From an uncultured Sphingomonadaceae bacterium (lineage in GTDB: Bacteria > Pseudomonadota > Alphaproteobacteria > Sphingomonadales > Sphingomonadaceae), in NCBI GenBank assembly GCA_947497315.1, contig CANMFX010000001.1:1330698-1394697 (forward strand): a stretch of DNA of 64,000 nucleotides. The letters run 5' to 3'. This document shows, piece by piece, positions 44,193-54,600 of the stretch. Position numbers and translations under genes: made by a program. The notes beneath the pieces were generated by a model. The model ran no database searches, had not been told where the DNA came from, and worked only from the letters and a program-made list of their open reading frames with translations. The first letter of the stretch is position 1; each line of letters opens with the position of its first letter.

Positions 44193-46631
44193 ATGGCCGA
44201 AAGTCTATATGTCCGCTGGCTTGATGAGATAAATCTGAAAGACCTGTCTCTGGTCGGAGGAAAAAACGCCTCGCTCGGCGAACTTGCCGGAGCGCTTTCA
44301 GGAAGCATCAAGGTACCAGAAAGTTTCGCGGTTACCGCCAATGCCTACAGGGATCTCCTAAGCCAGAACCGGATTTGGCCCGAAATAGAAGATATCCTGG
44401 AAAGGACCGATTGGACCAATCTCACAGTCGCCGCCGCCAGAGCTGCTGAAATTCGTGCCACCATTGTTGCTGCTGATTTGCCCGATGGTCTCGATCAGGA
44501 AATACGGCAAGCTTACGCCAAACTCTGTGAAGATCACGGCAGCAATGTTGCGGTAGCTGTTCGCAGCAGCGCCACCGCGGAAGACTTGCCTGGCGCTTCC
44601 TTTGCCGGTCAGCATGAGACATATCTCAACATCAGCGGAGCCGGAAACCTTGTCGGCGCAGTTCGGAAATGCTTTGCTTCCTTGTTCACGCAGCGCGCAA
44701 TTTCCTACCGAACGAATAAAGGGTTTGATCACAAGGAAGTGGCGCTTTCGGTTGGTATCCAGCGGATGATCGGTGCTGACAAAGCCTCATCCGGAGTGAT
44801 CTTCACCCTGGATACTGAAAGCGGTAACCGCGATGTCGTCATGATTACTGGTCTTTGGGGATTGGGCGAAGCAATTGTACAAGGCATTGCTGATCCAGAT
44901 GAGTTTCTGGTTCACAAACCCACCCTGAAACTTGGCTATGAAACGGTGTTGAGACACCGGATCGGTAGCAAGAAAGTAAAACTGGTTTACGCGGATGGAA
45001 AAGCAGAAGAGCCTACAGTATGGCAACCGGTGGCTTCTTCAGAACAGCTTAAGCTAAGTCTTGAGGATACGGAAATTATTCAACTGGCTAAGCAAGCGGT
45101 CATCGTTGAACAGCATTATAGTGAATTCCACGGTCGCCCGACACCCATGGATATTGAATGGGCCAAGGATGGACCGAATGGTGCCCTTTATATCTTACAA
45201 GCACGGCCCGAAACGATCCACGCATCCGCCGAAAGCAACCTGCTCACCCAATATCATTTGGACGGTGACGGCAAAGTCGTCGTTCAGGGTCAGGCGGTAG
45301 GCGATCGTATTGGTAGCGGTCCGGTCCGATTGGTAAACGACGCCAAAGAACTCGAGCAGGTGCAACCGGGCGACATATTGGTGGCCGCCGCCACCACACC
45401 GGATTGGGAGCCGGCAATGAAGCGGTCAGCAGCAATCATCACTGAACATGGCGGCCGGACCTGTCACGCGGCCATAGTCGCAAGGGAACTGGGCATTCCG
45501 GTGATTGTCGGCGCAGCAGATGCGCGCGAGTCCTTGCATGCCGGACAGGAAGTGACGGTTGATTGCTCCCAGGGCATGACAGGTAACGTTCTGGAGGGAC
45601 CAATCCCCTTTAGCACTGAGACGGTGGATATTACCAAATTGGCGACGCCCGATGTTGATCTGATGGTCAATCTCGCCAATCCTGATGCAGCGTTTCGGGT
45701 TGCCAATCTGCCAGTTGCCGGGGTGGGCTTGGCGCGGATCGAGTTTATCATTGCAAACGAGATTCAGGCTCATCCGATGGCATTGCTATCGCCCGACCGG
45801 ATCAGCCATGAGGAAACCCGTAAAGAGATTGAGGCTTTGACCGCCAATTATAAAAGCGGTGCAGACTATTTTGTATCACGCCTTTCCGAAGAAATTGCGA
45901 CCATTGCGGCGGCTTTTTATCCGCGCCCGGTGATTGTCCGAACGTCGGATTTCAAGTCGAATGAATATGCTTCCCTATTGGGCGGCAGTGACTTTGAAGA
46001 GCCCGAAAATAACCCGATGATCGGCTTTCGCGGCGCATCCCGCTACATCCATCCCGCTTATCAACCAGCCTTCAACTTAGAATGCCGGGCACTGAAACGA
46101 GTCCGCGATGATATGGGATTATCGAATGTCATCATCATGATCCCTTTTTGCCGAAGGATCGAAGAAGCAAAACGCGTTATCGAGGTGATGTCCAAAAATG
46201 GACTGACACAAGGTGTGAACGATCTTCAGATTTACATCATGTGCGAGATACCTAGCAATGTTGTTTTGATCGATGAGTTCGCGAAATATTTTGATGGTTT
46301 TTCGATCGGCTCGAATGACCTCACCCAGCTGGTTCTGGGGGTTGATCGAGACTCTGAAATTCTGTCAGCAGATTTTGACGAAGAAGATCTCGCGGTAACC
46401 TTGATGATCGAGCAGGCCATTGCTGGCGCGCATCGCCATGGTTTGAAATGCGGGATTTGCGGGCAGGCACCGTCAGACCGTCCGGACTTTGCCGATTGGC
46501 TGGTCACCAAACAGATTGATAGCATCAGCCTTAGTCCCGACAGTGTGCTTGCGGTAATGCAACGGCTGTCGGAGAAAAAGCCGCAATTGATCGAGCCAGA
46601 GTCTGAAGCCGCGCTGGCCAGCCTGAACTAG
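44193..46631 (+). CDS. ppsA: Phosphoenolpyruvate synthase
   Basis: An 812-residue enzyme that makes PEP from pyruvate and ATP. Order: N-terminal ATP-grasp domain (SLVGGKNASLGELAGAL; VAVRSSATAEDLPGASFAGQ), central phosphohistidine domain with the catalytic His in GGRTCHAAIVARELGIPV, and C-terminal TIM-barrel PEP-binding domain (MIGFRGASRY, GSNDLTQLVLGVDRD, CGICGQAPSD). Full length. It is followed 40 bases later by the Fnr-type regulator gene. With ldhA and PfkB nearby it suggests re-routing of the pyruvate/PEP node. Confidence 0.95.
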   Translation: MAESLYVRWLDEINLKDLSLVGGKNASLGELAGALSGSIKVPESFAVTANAYRDLLSQNRIWPEIEDILERTDWTNLTVAAARAAEIRATIVAADLPDGLDQEIRQAYAKLCEDHGSNVAVAVRSSATAEDLPGASFAGQHETYLNISGAGNLVGAVRKCFASLFTQRAISYRTNKGFDHKEVALSVGIQRMIGADKASSGVIFTLDTESGNRDVVMITGLWGLGEAIVQGIADPDEFLVHKPTLKLGYETVLRHRIGSKKVKLVYADGKAEEPTVWQPVASSEQLKLSLEDTEIIQLAKQAVIVEQHYSEFHGRPTPMDIEWAKDGPNGALYILQARPETIHASAESNLLTQYHLDGDGKVVVQGQAVGDRIGSGPVRLVNDAKELEQVQPGDILVAAATTPDWEPAMKRSAAIITEHGGRTCHAAIVARELGIPVIVGAADARESLHAGQEVTVDCSQGMTGNVLEGPIPFSTETVDITKLATPDVDLMVNLANPDAAFRVANLPVAGVGLARIEFIIANEIQAHPMALLSPDRISHEETRKEIEALTANYKSGADYFVSRLSEEIATIAAAFYPRPVIVRTSDFKSNEYASLLGGSDFEEPENNPMIGFRGASRYIHPAYQPAFNLECRALKRVRDDMGLSNVIIMIPFCRRIEEAKRVIEVMSKNGLTQGVNDLQIYIMCEIPSNVVLIDEFAKYFDGFSIGSNDLTQLVLGVDRDSEILSADFDEEDLAVTLMIEQAIAGAHRHGLKCGICGQAPSDRPDFADWLVTKQIDSISLSPDSVLAVMQRLSEKKPQLIEPESEAALASLN

Positions 46632-46671
46632 TGCGATGCTTCAGATGATATGTAAAGGAGAGCGCAGATCG

Positions 46672-47364
46672 ATGGAGCAAATGCCGCTCTTCGAGGAATT
46701 GCAGGATAGCCCGAGCAGATTATTTCAATGGTCGGACGATCAGAAAGACCGTCGCCGGCGGATTTTTGCAGCAGGCGAGATACTGTTTCATCAGGGCAGT
46801 AAACCGGATCAAATTTATGAGGTGGTGACCGGAACGCTCAAGCTATCAAGAGTTACGGAAAATGGCGGTCATATTATTTTAGGCTTCCCGTCATCAGGCG
46901 CGATTATCGGATTGGGCAGTTCAAGAGAATATCAATATACAGCTGAAGCCCTTACACCCACAAAATTGTTGTCCACTCGCCACCTGATATTCCAGAAAAA
47001 TATCCTGCAAAATATGTCCAATGGCAAAAAATTGCTGCAATGGATCGACAGGCAAGAAGACATCGCTCTAAGTCATATCTCGGTTCTGGCCATGCACCAT
47101 CCGGTGTCCCGGGTTGCAGCTTTCTTATTGAAAATCGTTAAGCAACAGGGTGCCAATAAGGATCCGATTGAAATTCAATTGCCGATGACCCAGCGGGACA
47201 TTGCCGGATATCTAGCCATCGCGCCGGAGACATATAGTCGTATTATAAAACGGCTAAGGGAAAACGGAATATTGCGGTCAAAAGGCCACGGCAGGAATAG
47301 AAACTGGATCGTGATTCTGGACATGGCCCGACTGGCCCAAATTGCCGATGGGGAAACAATTTAG
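46672..47364 (+). CDS. Crp/Fnr-family regulator, cysteine-free FixK-like
   Basis: A 230-residue transcription factor. Residues ~30-135 are the cyclic-nucleotide-binding-like sensor; ~155-225 the winged helix-turn-helix. The recognition helix has E186-T-Y-S189-R190, the E-x-x-S-R spacing with which FNR and FixK read TTGAT/C half-sites. There is no cysteine anywhere, so it cannot hold an FNR 4Fe-4S cluster; sensing, if any, must be by another route or by its own abundance as for FixK. ATG 46672 follows AAAGGAG; an earlier in-frame ATG at 46636 lacks a ribosome site. A matching box lies 58 bases downstream of its stop. Confidence 0.9.
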   Translation: MEQMPLFEELQDSPSRLFQWSDDQKDRRRRIFAAGEILFHQGSKPDQIYEVVTGTLKLSRVTENGGHIILGFPSSGAIIGLGSSREYQYTAEALTPTKLLSTRHLIFQKNILQNMSNGKKLLQWIDRQEDIALSHISVLAMHHPVSRVAAFLLKIVKQQGANKDPIEIQLPMTQRDIAGYLAIAPETYSRIIKRLRENGILRSKGHGRNRNWIVILDMARLAQIADGETI

Positions 47365-47421
47365 GTTACAAGCTGTGACCGGCCTAAATGATCTATATTT
47401 TTGGGAAATTTTCTTGCGATC

Positions 47422-47435
47422 TTGACGGCAGTCAA
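47422..47435. promoter_or_regulatory. FNR/FixK box TTGAC-ggca-GTCAA
   Basis: A perfect TTGAY-N4-RTCAA palindrome. If centred at -41.5 it puts the transcription start near 47470, with TAAAGAT around 47457-47463 as the -10 and a 35-base leader to ATG 47505. This is class II activator geometry. It should place the usp-ndvB-pfkB operon under the adjacent Fnr/FixK-type regulator. Confidence 0.75.
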
Positions 47436-47504
47436 TGCGCGAAAAATCCGACTCGCTAAAGATAAAATCAGGGGGATTGCTATTGATCTAGGAGGATTAC
47501 CAAC

Positions 47505-48605
47505 ATGCAATCGAAACCGTCTACGATTGAACAGCCTTCCGCCCGAACCGCACCAAAATTAAAACCCAAAACAGCGTTTGGATCAAAACAAGCCGATAAT
47601 GATTTTTCTGCTGCAACGCGTTTTTCAAGCGCAGTCGCCTGCATCAATAGCGCCCGTCACGGATCACTTGTATTCCGGCATACCAAGGCGGTTGCCAGCG
47701 GCTTGGATATACCCGTCAAACTGATCCACGTTATGCAAGGAGCGGCGTCGGAAGTAAGTCCAAGCGACCCAATTGAATGGCAGCTCAAGCGGCGCGAAGC
47801 ACAAGAGTATTTGTCGCGAATTCTCGAAACGGAGCATGAACCGCTCGTCCTGAAAGACAGGCTTTTGCTGAACGGACATTCCGGAGAAGAAATTGCACGC
47901 TGGGCAAGAGACCATAGTGGAAACCTGATGGCGATGGCCACCCGTTGCGGGGTCGAAAAATTCGACAACTGGCACCCTGGCAGGGATGTGACACTGGGAC
48001 GAACCGCGCAGACAGTTCTCGATGGCAGCTCAGCATCGCTCCTTCTGATTCCGCCTGAGACTATCGAGACAGATGTTGTTCGCTATCGCCGGCTGATAGT
48101 ACCCTTGGATGGGTCATGCCGCGCGGAAAGCGTTCTCCCATTTGCAGTTCGCATTGCACGCAAACACGGCGCAGAATTGGTTCTGGCGCATATTGTTTCC
48201 GTGCCAGAAATTGTTGCTGCTGGGCTGGATGATAGGGAAGCCAACAGGTTAGTCGCCAAGCTACGACAGTTTAACCAGCAAAATGCCCGGACCTATCTCA
48301 GTCGTTTGCAGTCGAGACTGGGCGGTAGCGATCTCAACATCAAGGTTATTGTCGAAAGCGACCGCGACGCACGAGATGGATTGCTGCAAATTGCCGAGCA
48401 GCAAGATGCAGACCTGTTTGTCCTGTCCGGACGCGGCAAAGGGGCAATGAATGATATTTGCTGCGGTAGCGTCGCCCGTCATATCGCCGCGAACAGTCGG
48501 TTGCCTCTTTTGTTGATCCGTCAACAACCAGTTGGCCCTGTCGATCAAGTAAAAATACCAGAGCAGCAATATGGCACGATATTCTTCCGGGAGTCGGCGC
48601 ATTAG
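47505..48605 (+). CDS. Tandem universal stress protein
   Basis: A 366-residue protein with two Usp folds. The C-terminal domain (residues ~185-345) starts YRRLIVPLDGS and carries the ATP-binding G-x2-G-x9-G(S) pattern in GRGKGAMNDICCGSVARHI near residue 310. The N-terminal domain (~50-180) is more divergent and has only the partial MAMATRCGV...GRTAQTVL version. Residues 1-45 are a polar extension. GGAGG precedes the ATG. First gene of the operon with the glucan synthase, three bases away; its promoter holds an FNR/FixK box. Confidence 0.9.
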   Translation: MQSKPSTIEQPSARTAPKLKPKTAFGSKQADNDFSAATRFSSAVACINSARHGSLVFRHTKAVASGLDIPVKLIHVMQGAASEVSPSDPIEWQLKRREAQEYLSRILETEHEPLVLKDRLLLNGHSGEEIARWARDHSGNLMAMATRCGVEKFDNWHPGRDVTLGRTAQTVLDGSSASLLLIPPETIETDVVRYRRLIVPLDGSCRAESVLPFAVRIARKHGAELVLAHIVSVPEIVAAGLDDREANRLVAKLRQFNQQNARTYLSRLQSRLGGSDLNIKVIVESDRDARDGLLQIAEQQDADLFVLSGRGKGAMNDICCGSVARHIAANSRLPLLLIRQQPVGPVDQVKIPEQQYGTIFFRESAH

Positions 48606-48608
48606 ACA

Positions 48609-51600
48609 GTGGCGGAGATCACCACGAATGAGGCTCATGCTGATTCCTTAGGTCAAAAGCCGCTTGGCACCGACAAGGTTATGTCGGGCGGCGAAGGTCG
48701 AGATTTGGTAACTATGCTCGAAAGGGCAGCTGCAGACCTGCAGCACCATCATAAGATCGTGTCCTCGTCACCTGATCCGATCCCGGCTTGGCAGCGCATC
48801 GACGACGCGAAACCTTGGTTGACAAAGGTTCGTAAAACCTGCGCCAATGCCCCTGTGGAAGCCGGGAAAGCCGCCGAATGGCTACTCGACAATGACTATC
48901 AGGTTTTTCGCGCGATACGTCAGATCAAAAGGGACTTGCCGCCAAGCTTTTACGAGCGATTACCCTCCCTCGGCTCCGTGAGTGATGATGAGCAGCAATC
49001 CCGGTTTCCAAGGGTGTTTGTGCTGGCTCATGGATTGCTCCGCGCAACACATTTGCAGATTACCCTGCCCGCTACGATAGAGTATATCCGCGCCTATCAG
49101 CGTAAAACTCCACTGACAATTGCCGAGCTTTGGGCTTTTCCAACCATGCTCAGAATCGCATGTCTGGAAGTTTTGGTATCGTCTCTCTCAGCCGTATTGC
49201 GAGAACAGGTCAAAGAACCGTTTCCGCCAACTGCGGAAGCCAATGAGCCCTATTCGCTTGATGATACTGAGCGCGTTGCACGGTCCATCGCCAATCTTTC
49301 CCTCATCGCATCCATCTCCTGGAAAGATTTTTTTGATCGGACCAGTTCGGTTGAACATGTCCTGAGCAAAGATCCGGCCAACTTCTATGCCCGCATGGAT
49401 TTTGAAACACGGGATCGCTATCGCAAAGCCGTTGAAACCATTTCTTCCTATGCAGAGCGCAGCGAGGTGGAGATTGCAAATAGCGTCGTCCGGTGCGCCG
49501 CTGCTGCCGATGCCGAGCAAGGTAAGGATCATGTTGGCCATTGGTTAATCGGAGACGGGCGAACAGCTTTTGAACGACAGCTTGGAACAAAACCGCCGCT
49601 CGGCCTGCGTTTAAAACGCGCGGCTTATGATCATGCCGGGTCGATTTATGCCGTGGCATCCTTTTGTTTCTGGATCGGTGCTTTGGCCATTCCCACTCTA
49701 TATTTGTGGTTTATAAAAGCATCGATATTGCAAACAATAGCATCGCTGCTGGTCATGTTGATCCCGGCGTCGATCCTTTCCATCTCTTTGGTTCAGCGGC
49801 TTGCAACCCTGATCGTTCCGCCGCAAGTTTTGCCAAAGCTGGACTTTTCTGACGGACTACAGGCGAATTGTTCAACCATTGTCGTTATACCGGCACTGAT
49901 TGCAAAACCAGCCGAAGTACAAGAGCTTGTCCAGCGGATAGAGACGCATTGGCTGTCCAATAATGACGCCAGATTGCAAGTCGCCTTGCTCGCTGATCTG
50001 GCTGATGCCCAGTCAGAAAATATGCAGGGTGATGAAGAGATTACCGAACAACTGATCGCTCGTATTCGATCGCTTAATCAAAAGTATGGCAAAAAAGATG
50101 TTGGCCCCTTTCACCTCTTGCTGCGCGCACGACAATATAATGATGCGGAAAAATGCTGGATGGCATGGGAGAGAAAACGTGGGAAGCTGGAACAATTTAA
50201 TCGCCTGTTGGTGGACGGGGATGACAGTGGCTTTTCTTTTCATGAAGGGAACCGACCCGCACTTGCCAGAGTGCGTTTTGTAATCACGGTTGACGCGGAC
50301 ACCATGTTGCCCACCGGAACAGTGGCAAGGCTAGTAGGTACGCTTGCACATCCCCTCAACGTTGCACGATTTGATCTGAATACCGGCCAAATCACATCCG
50401 GCTATTCGATATTGCAACCCCGTGTAGAAATGGCACCACAGGGAGTAAGTAGGACGTTTTTTACCCGCTTTTACGCGGGCGATATAGCGATCGATATATA
50501 CAGCCGAGCCGTATCCAATGTCTATCAGGATATATTCGGCCGCGGCATATTTGTCGGTAAAGGCATTTATGATGTTGCAGCCTTTCACCGCAGTACAGAC
50601 GGCCGCATCGCGGAAAATTCGATACTGAGCCACGACCTGCTTGAAGGTTCATTAGGACGTGCTGGCCTCGCGTCCGACATTACTCTTTATGAGGGATTTC
50701 CTGCAACTTATCGGGAATTTATCAAACGCTGGCATCGCTGGGTTCGGGGAGACTGGCAACTGCTCCCCTGGCTTGGCAGGCGGGTCCGCGAAGCCGATGG
50801 CCAAAAGAAGCGAAACACACTTTCACCGCTCAGCCGCTGGATGATCATTGACAATTTGCGGCGCAGTCTGGTCGCGCCCTCGCTGATGTTGATGGTCATT
50901 GTCGGTTGGCTATGGCTGCCCGGAAATCCATGGTTCTGGACTTTTCTGGCGGTCTTTGCCCATGCTGGTAATATATTTACCGATCTTGTTTCCGGGCTGG
51001 CCCAAGGACGGCGGCGCGGCGCTGTACGAGGCCGTTTTGCACAGCTTGCGGATCAGAGCGGGCGATGGTTTTTTGCGATTGCTCATCTGCCGTTCGAAGC
51101 CATGATCGCGCTGCACGCCATCTCTGTCGCGCTGTGGCGCCGGTTGATTTCTAAAAACCACTTGCTGCAATGGACAACCGCTGCTCATGAATCTGTGCGA
51201 CAGAAAAACCGTCATTCGCGAGCCCGGATATGGTTGCACATGTGGGCCGGGCCGACGATTGCAATAGCGCTTGGGTTGGCTATCCTTTTTATCCACCCTG
51301 CATCTTTGCTGGCCGCCTTACCGCTATTGATACTCTGGTTGATCGGTCCAGAAGTAACGATGTTGCTCAATCGCCCAAGACATAAGGCTGTCAAACCGCT
51401 GGGCAGCAAGGATAGGTTTTTTCTGCGTGATCTAGCCCGGCGCACCTGGCTCTATTTCGAAACATTTGCAGGGCCACAAGATGGTTGGCTGCCACCTGAT
51501 AATTATCAGGGAGAGCCTCATCCGGAAATCGCGCATCGAACATCACCAACGAATATCGGCATGATGATGCTTTCGACCGCCAGCGCATGGGACTTTGGAT

Positions 51601-54600
51601 ATCTTGGCGTCGAGGAACTCGCCGCGCGGACAAGTAATATCTATTCCAGTCTGGACCGATTGGAGACCCATCGTGGCCATTTTCTCAACTGGTACAACAC
51701 GGTCGATTTGCAGCCGCTGGAGCCTCGCTATGTCTCTGTAGTCGACAGCGGGAATTTTGCCGGATGCCTGCTGGCCTATGCTGCGCTGTTAAAGGAAACC
51801 CAGAATGCGCCAGCGATTGAACCACAAAGATGGGCGGGAATAGACGATGTCATGCGTCTATTGGTTAGCGCTCTGGACGAGATGCCGGAGGATTTCGATG
51901 ACCTGCAATCCCGGGTAGCATTACTTCATGCCAATTTGACCACGCTTGGTGCCGACCCATCAAAATGGCACCGCGAACTGGAACGGATATGTGCAGAGGA
52001 GATTCCGGCTGTTGAGCAAGGGATCGTAAAAATTGCGACTACCCAAAATAGCATGTCCACAGAAAACCTGCGTGAATTGTATACCTGGCTGGATCGCCTG
52101 CGGCATCAAATTCAAACGATGCGTGACGATATCACCCAATATGCCCCCTGGTTGGCGCGAGATGATGTCCCACTCAATTTCCAGGATCTTTATCAGCAAG
52201 TCATAGCGGTTCTGGAAGGCGGTGTGGACGAAACATCCGCGAAGCGAGCGGTGTTGTTGATTCAATCTGAAGAGACCGACGAACCGCAGGACGAGCAGTG
52301 GCTTCAATCTCTCACCGAGGCGATCGAGACTGGACGCATGAATCGTGAACGGCTGCTTGAAAGACTACGAAATCTTTCATTAAGAACGGCGGCTTATGCA
52401 AATGCCATGGAATTCGCGCCTTTCTATGATCGCGACCGTCGGCTTTTTCATATCGGTTATAATGTTAGCGCGGACCGGATGGATACGCATCATTATGATC
52501 TGTTGGCTAGCGAGGCGCGGCTGGCGAGCTATTTGGCAATTGCCAATCAGGATGTACCGCTGGAACACTGGTTCCACCTTGGTCGGCCTGTCATGCGCAG
52601 CAATGGTGGCCTTGCACTCATTTCCTGGAACGGGTCGATGTTCGAGTATCTTATGCCACGCCTGTTGATGCGTAGCGGACCGCAAACTTTGCTCAGCGAA
52701 AGTGAGAAAGTTGCCGTGGAGATGCAACAATCTTATGGCCGGAAAAACAGGATGCCTTGGGGTATATCGGAATCCGCCTATGCGGCTAGAGACCCCGATC
52801 ATCGGTATCAATATCAAGCATTTGGCGTTCCCGGACTTGGGCTTCGGCGGGGCCTGGCCAAGGATATGGTCGTTGCACCTTACGCTTCTGCGCTGGCGCT
52901 GCAGATCATGCCGTCCGAAGCTGTAGAAAATTTGAAGTCGTTGGTGATGCGCGGTTTCTCGGGGCTCTACGGGTTGCTGGAAGCGGTCGACTATACGCCC
53001 GAACGTTTGCAAAGTGCGAAGGATGTGACGCCAGTAAACGCCTATATGGCGCATCATCAGGGCATGATCATGTGCGCGATTGGCAATAGCCTGTGCGACG
53101 ATATACTGGTCAGGCGCTTTGAAGAAGACGCGCGGATAAGCTCTGTATCATTGCTGCTCCACGAGAGAATTCCACAGGAGCTACCCTCCGAAGTGGAAAG
53201 AATTGAAAGTATGGATCAGGCCGACCTCAGGGTCAGAGTCACGGCGGCACCCCACATTTGGAGCCCGCCGCTTCAAACCAGTTCACCGCAGGCACTACTA
53301 CTTGGCAATGGCAGCCTTTCCAGTTCCATTTCGACCGGCGGAGGGGGCGGGCTGCGCTGGCGGCATTATTCACTGACTCGTTTTCTGCCCGACCCGGTAC
53401 TGGATGCCGCCGGACAGTGGATTTATCTCCATGATCGAGATGACGGCCATATATGGTCGGCCACGCGTCAACCCGTCGATGCCCGGCCCGATCAATATGA
53501 GGTCACTTTTCATTCCCATATGGCGGAATTTCATCGCCGGGATCATGATATTAGCCTGCGAATGGAAGCCCTGGTTGCAGCTGGCGATGATCTCGAAATC
53601 CGCCGTATCACCCTTAGCAATCTGGCGGACCACGCCCGCAATTTGCGATTGACCAGCTATGCTGAGGTGGTTCTTGCGCCGCCGCTCGACGATGAAAGAC
53701 ATCCAGCTTTCAGCAAGCTGTTCGTGCACAGTGAGCATATCCCGGAAATAGGTGGTCAGCTGTTTACCCGCCGACCTCGCAATCCCCGCGATGCACCGCC
53801 AGTAGTGTTGCACTTCATTGTAAGCGAGGATGATGGTTTGGCGCTGGCCGGTCACGAGACTGACCGTCGGCGGTTTATCGGCCGCAGCGGAAATTTGCGC
53901 CGACCACATGGAGCCAGCCATGACTTGTCCGGTACGATTGGCTTCACCCTCGACCCGATCATGTCGTTACAGGTAAATTGCACGCTCGAAGCCTTTGCGC
54001 GCAAGGAATTTTGCCTGGTCACCGTGGTCGCTGCCACTCGAGAGGCGGCGATGGAAATTGCCGAGCGCTATGCGACAATGCCCTCTCTGGAATGGGCGAT
54101 TAACGATGCCGCATCGCTGGCTGCGCAGGAAACCGAACAGCTTGGTTTGAGCGCGGATCAATTGCCCGTCATGCAAGCGCTGGGATCTCTGCTCCTCTAC
54201 CCGCATACAAGGCTCCGCGCTGAACCTGAGAAACTTAGCGAAAATCGCCTCGGACAGCCCAATCTTTGGGGCATGGCCATCTCCGGCGATTATCCCATTG
54301 TTATGCTGAAGACAGGAAGTTTGCCTGATTCCATGCTGCAAGATTTGATCCGCGCCCATCAACTATGGCGAAGACACGGTCTTGAGGTTGATCTGGTCAT
54401 CCTGCAATCCGCAGCATCAGGATATATCGAACCGGTGCGCGATGATCTGATGGCGTTGCTGCATGAAGTGAACGGCCAATGGTTGCTCGGCCGCAATGGC
54501 GGTATCCATCTGCTCTTTGCTGACCAGATCGGACCGGAACAGGTGCGATTGGTTGAAGCGGCATCGCGCGTGATCATTGAGGATGGCCAGGACAGTTTGG

